A stretch of DNA of 15,853 bases, taken from assembly GCA_026416065.1 (NCBI GenBank), contig JAOAFW010000154.1, positions 1 through 15,853 on the forward strand, in the 5' to 3' direction. Source of the stretch: Fimbriimonadales bacterium. Its GTDB lineage: Bacteria; Armatimonadota; Fimbriimonadia; Fimbriimonadales; GBS-DC. Both the position numbers and the translations under genes were made by a program. Shown in pieces: positions 13,851-15,853 of the stretch (its first letter is position 1; each line of letters opens with the position of its first letter). The notes beneath the pieces were generated by a model. It was not told the origin of the DNA, ran no database searches, and saw nothing but the letters and a program-made list of their open reading frames with translations.

Positions 13851-15641
13851 ATGCCCTCTTTTCTGTGCCCAAAAGCAGGAGTTTTTGCGCCAGCAACGTA
13901 CTTTCATTCTATGCTTCCTCTGAGCCGTCGTGGGAAACCACTCGTGCCGATTCTCACCCAGCAGGGCGCGACGGAGACCGAGCTTTATGCCGCCGAGGAG
14001 TTACAGGCGCATCTGCAAGCCGCCACGGGCGCACCGTTTGAGATTCGCGAGGGAAGTAGCCTGCTTCCCCACGCGATTGTCGTGGGTCAGGGCGCGCTGG
14101 CGGAACGCCTGCGCCCTGATGTGAACTTTCGTGCACTGGGCGATGAGGAAGTGGTTCTCTCCTGTCGGGATGGGTATCTGCTGTTGGCTGGGGGACGCCC
14201 TCGCGGAACACTGTACGCCGTGTATCGGTTTCTACACACGCAACTTGGTGTCCGCTGGTGGGCGCCGTGGGCAATCCATATCCCCCGCAAGCGCGACCTC
14301 ACAATCCCCACGCTCAACCTGCGTGAGCAGCCGGCGTTCGAGTATCGAGAACCGTTCTGGTTCCACGCTTTCGAGGGCGACTGGGCAGCACGAAACTACT
14401 CCAACGGCAGCCGCCCGAACCTGACCAGCAAGCACGGAGGCAAGATTACCTACGCAGGATTGGTGCTAAGCTCATTCTGGCTGGTTCCGCCACAGACTTA
14501 TTTTGAGCAGCACCCGGAATGGTATAGCCTCATCGAGGGCAAGCGTCGCTGGGAGCGAGCCCAGCTCTGCTGGACAAACCCGGAGCTGCGGGAATTTTTA
14601 GTAGAGCGCGTGCGTCAAGTGCTGCGCGAGAATCCACGGGCGCGTATCGTGTCCATCTCGCAGGAGGACTGGACAGGGGCGTGTCGGTGCGACCACTGCC
14701 GCGCCGTTGAGGAACGCGAAGGCTCCGCTGTTGCGCCGATACTGGAAGCAGTGAACTATATCGCCGAGCGATTGGAACGCGAGTTCCCCCATGTGGCGTT
14801 TGACACGCTGGCGTACTGGTACACGCGCAAGCCGACGCGCACCCTGCGCCCTCGCCCGAGCGTGATTGTTCGCCTCTGCTCTATTGAGTGCAGCTTTGCC
14901 CAGCCTCTGGAATCGCCCAAGAACGCCGATTTCGTCGACGACATTCGCGGCTGGAGCGAGCGCTGTCAGCGACTTTATGTGTGGGATTACACAACTAATT
15001 TCAGCCATTACCTGCTGCCCCATCCGAACTATTTCGTGCTGGGCGCGAACCTGCGCTTCTTTCACAAGCACGGCGTGCGCGGCGTGTTCGAGCAGGGCGC
15101 GTATCAATCGCACGGCGGTGAGATGGCGGAGCTCAAAGCGTGGGTGCTGGCGCAACTGCTCTGGAACCCCTATCAAGACGGGAATCGGCTCATCGACGAG
15201 TTCCTGCGAGGCTATTTCGGCGCGGCAGCGCGCCATGTGGGAAGCTACCTGCGCCTGATGGCGGACGCCGCACGCGAGTTCAAAATGACCTGTTTTACCA
15301 ACCCAGCCAACGCGCCTTATCTGAGATACCCTGTCCTGCGTCGAGCCGAAATGCTCTGGGAGCGTGCCGAGCGCGCTGTGCAAGACAACCCCGACCTGCG
15401 TTGGCGCGTGCAAGTTGCCCGGCTCCCCGTGTGGTATGCCTGGCTGGTGAACTGGGACAGCTTGCAGGAGCAGGCGAACACAGCGAAACAGGTATGGCAA
15501 CCGCCCGCTGATAAAAAGACGCTCGCTCAATCCTGGATCCAGCGCGCCACCGCCCCTGGACCCGAAGGATGGAAACCGATTACGCATGTAAACGAAGCAG
15601 GGGTGACCCCAGAGGAGTTTGTGAAGAAAGTGGTAGGGTAG
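13851..15641 (+). CDS. DUF4838 domain-containing protein, glycoside-hydrolase-like
   Basis: The protein has about 596 residues. Its N-terminal part resembles the small alpha/beta domain found before GH67/GH20-type catalytic barrels (ETELYAAEELQAHLQAATGA, then IVVGQGALAERL and GRPRGTLYAVYRFLHTQLGVRWWAP). The central DUF4838 part has a TIM-barrel-like series: HPEWYSLIEGKRR, AQLCWTNPELREFL, IVSISQEDWTGACRCDHCRA, YVWDYTTNFSHYLLPHPNYF and GVRGVFEQGAYQSHGGEMAELKAWVLAQLLWNP. The E-D pair in SQEDWTG and the CxCxHC cluster are conserved-looking. The activity is not established; carbohydrate processing is likely. No signal peptide is clear. The start is uncertain: GTG 13833, ATG 13851 (GGAG 12 bases ahead, chosen) or ATG 13911. 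It is divergent from the REC-kinase gene. Confidence 0.85.
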   Translation: MPSFLCPKAGVFAPATYFHSMLPLSRRGKPLVPILTQQGATETELYAAEELQAHLQAATGAPFEIREGSSLLPHAIVVGQGALAERLRPDVNFRALGDEEVVLSCRDGYLLLAGGRPRGTLYAVYRFLHTQLGVRWWAPWAIHIPRKRDLTIPTLNLREQPAFEYREPFWFHAFEGDWAARNYSNGSRPNLTSKHGGKITYAGLVLSSFWLVPPQTYFEQHPEWYSLIEGKRRWERAQLCWTNPELREFLVERVRQVLRENPRARIVSISQEDWTGACRCDHCRAVEEREGSAVAPILEAVNYIAERLEREFPHVAFDTLAYWYTRKPTRTLRPRPSVIVRLCSIECSFAQPLESPKNADFVDDIRGWSERCQRLYVWDYTTNFSHYLLPHPNYFVLGANLRFFHKHGVRGVFEQGAYQSHGGEMAELKAWVLAQLLWNPYQDGNRLIDEFLRGYFGAAARHVGSYLRLMADAAREFKMTCFTNPANAPYLRYPVLRRAEMLWERAERAVQDNPDLRWRVQVARLPVWYAWLVNWDSLQEQANTAKQVWQPPADKKTLAQSWIQRATAPGPEGWKPITHVNEAGVTPEEFVKKVVG

Positions 15642-15653
15642 ACGGTTCCCCTC

Positions 15654-15683
15654 TTGACAAACAAACCGCTTTTAGGGTACAAT
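15654..15683 (+). promoter_or_regulatory. Promoter of tRNA-Glu
   Basis: TTGACA at 15654-15659 and TACAAT at 15678-15683 are 18 bp apart. The -10 box ends 15 bases before the first base of the tRNA, so only a few 5' leader nucleotides are expected. The promoter begins 12 bases after the stop codon of the DUF4838 gene. Confidence 0.8.
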
Positions 15684-15698
15684 TAGCCCTCGCAAGGT

Positions 15699-15775
15699 GG
15701 CCCCATGGTCTAGTGGTCTAGGACGCCAGGTTCTCATCCTGGAGGACGGGGGTTCGAATCCCCCTGGGGTCACCA
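15699..15775 (+). tRNA. tRNA-Glu (anticodon CUC)
   Basis: All arms pair. The acceptor GGCCCCA (15699-15705) pairs with TGGGGTC (15765-15771), with one G-T pair. The anticodon stem CCAGG/CCTGG (15726-15730 and 15738-15742) encloses the loop TTCTCAT, with anticodon CTC at 15733-15735. The T arm GGGGG-TTCGAAT-CCCCC spans 15748-15764. The discriminator is A and the 3' CCA is encoded (15773-15775). The body closely resembles ordinary bacterial tRNA-Glu. The CUC isoacceptor reads GAG, so a UUC partner should exist elsewhere. Confidence 0.97.
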
Positions 15776-15805
15776 GAGAAACCCGCTCCGAATCGCGAAT
15801 TCCCG

Positions 15806-15827
15806 AAATTCCCCCCAAATTCCCCCC
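15806..15827 (+). repeat. 11-bp tandem repeat downstream of tRNA-Glu
   Basis: AAATTCCCCCC occurs twice in perfect tandem (15806-15816, 15817-15827), flanked by degenerate AATTCCC copies at about 15798 and 15840. I see no hairpin or T-run that would make it a normal terminator. The window ends 26 bases later, so its extent is unknown. Confidence 0.6.
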
Positions 15828-15853
15828 GAATTTGCCTTAAAATTCCCTTAACC

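Noticed and set aside
14598..15587. 329-codon reverse frame inside the DUF4838 gene
   Set aside because: It has no recognisable domains or ribosome binding site. The forward frame has the family motifs and typical codon use.
1..15853. Search for a defence system, transposon or prophage
   Set aside because: No transposase, integrase, nuclease-defence, toxin-antitoxin or phage structural motif is seen in any convincing coding frame.

Overview
This is a bacterial chromosomal segment, with housekeeping genes, G+C-rich coding sequence (third positions favour G/C), Shine-Dalgarno sites and sigma70-type promoters. My best guess for the source is the Armatimonadota, perhaps a Fimbriimonadales-like hot-spring lineage. 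The clues are a secreted beta-propeller protein ending in a dockerin-like pair of Ca-binding repeats, a DUF4838 protein, a membrane protein with repeated Ig-like domains and a SigH-like sigma factor. This placement is inference; no marker was compared with a database.

Layout. 1-2120 (+): the 3' part of a large secreted propeller/SdrD-B-like/dockerin protein, closed by a strong hairpin. 2232-3071 (-): an HDOD signalling protein. 3118-4970 (+): rsmG, overlapping by GTGA with a family 4 glycosyltransferase. 4971-5467: a 497-bp non-coding block with ten DnaA boxes (five TTATCCACA, five TTTTCCACA) in a symmetric repeat layout. This is a candidate replication origin or a DnaA-titrating locus. 5468-6742 (-): rplJ-rplL with a consensus promoter, an L10-type leader and an attenuator terminator. 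6739-7644 (-): a carbon-nitrogen hydrolase, divergent from hpt (7697-8251, +). 8267-8965 (-): a GNAT-like protein. 9239-9826 (+): a SigH-like sigma factor whose stop codon overlaps that of the convergent Ig-repeat membrane protein (9823-11334, -). 11383-12438 (-): recA, under a perfect TTGACA-N16-TATAAT promoter with a palindrome over the predicted start site. 12518-13717 (-): a REC-histidine kinase protein. 13851-15641 (+): a DUF4838 protein. 15699-15775 (+): tRNA-Glu(CUC) with its own promoter.

How the parts relate. Most genes are independent housekeeping or signalling units, not one pathway. The most informative content is regulatory: the DnaA-box array, the autogenous L10 leader with mutually exclusive hairpins, and the candidate SOS operator at recA. 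I found no CRISPR array, insertion sequence, prophage or defence system. The most notable possibly undescribed elements are the DnaA-box array and the recA palindrome.
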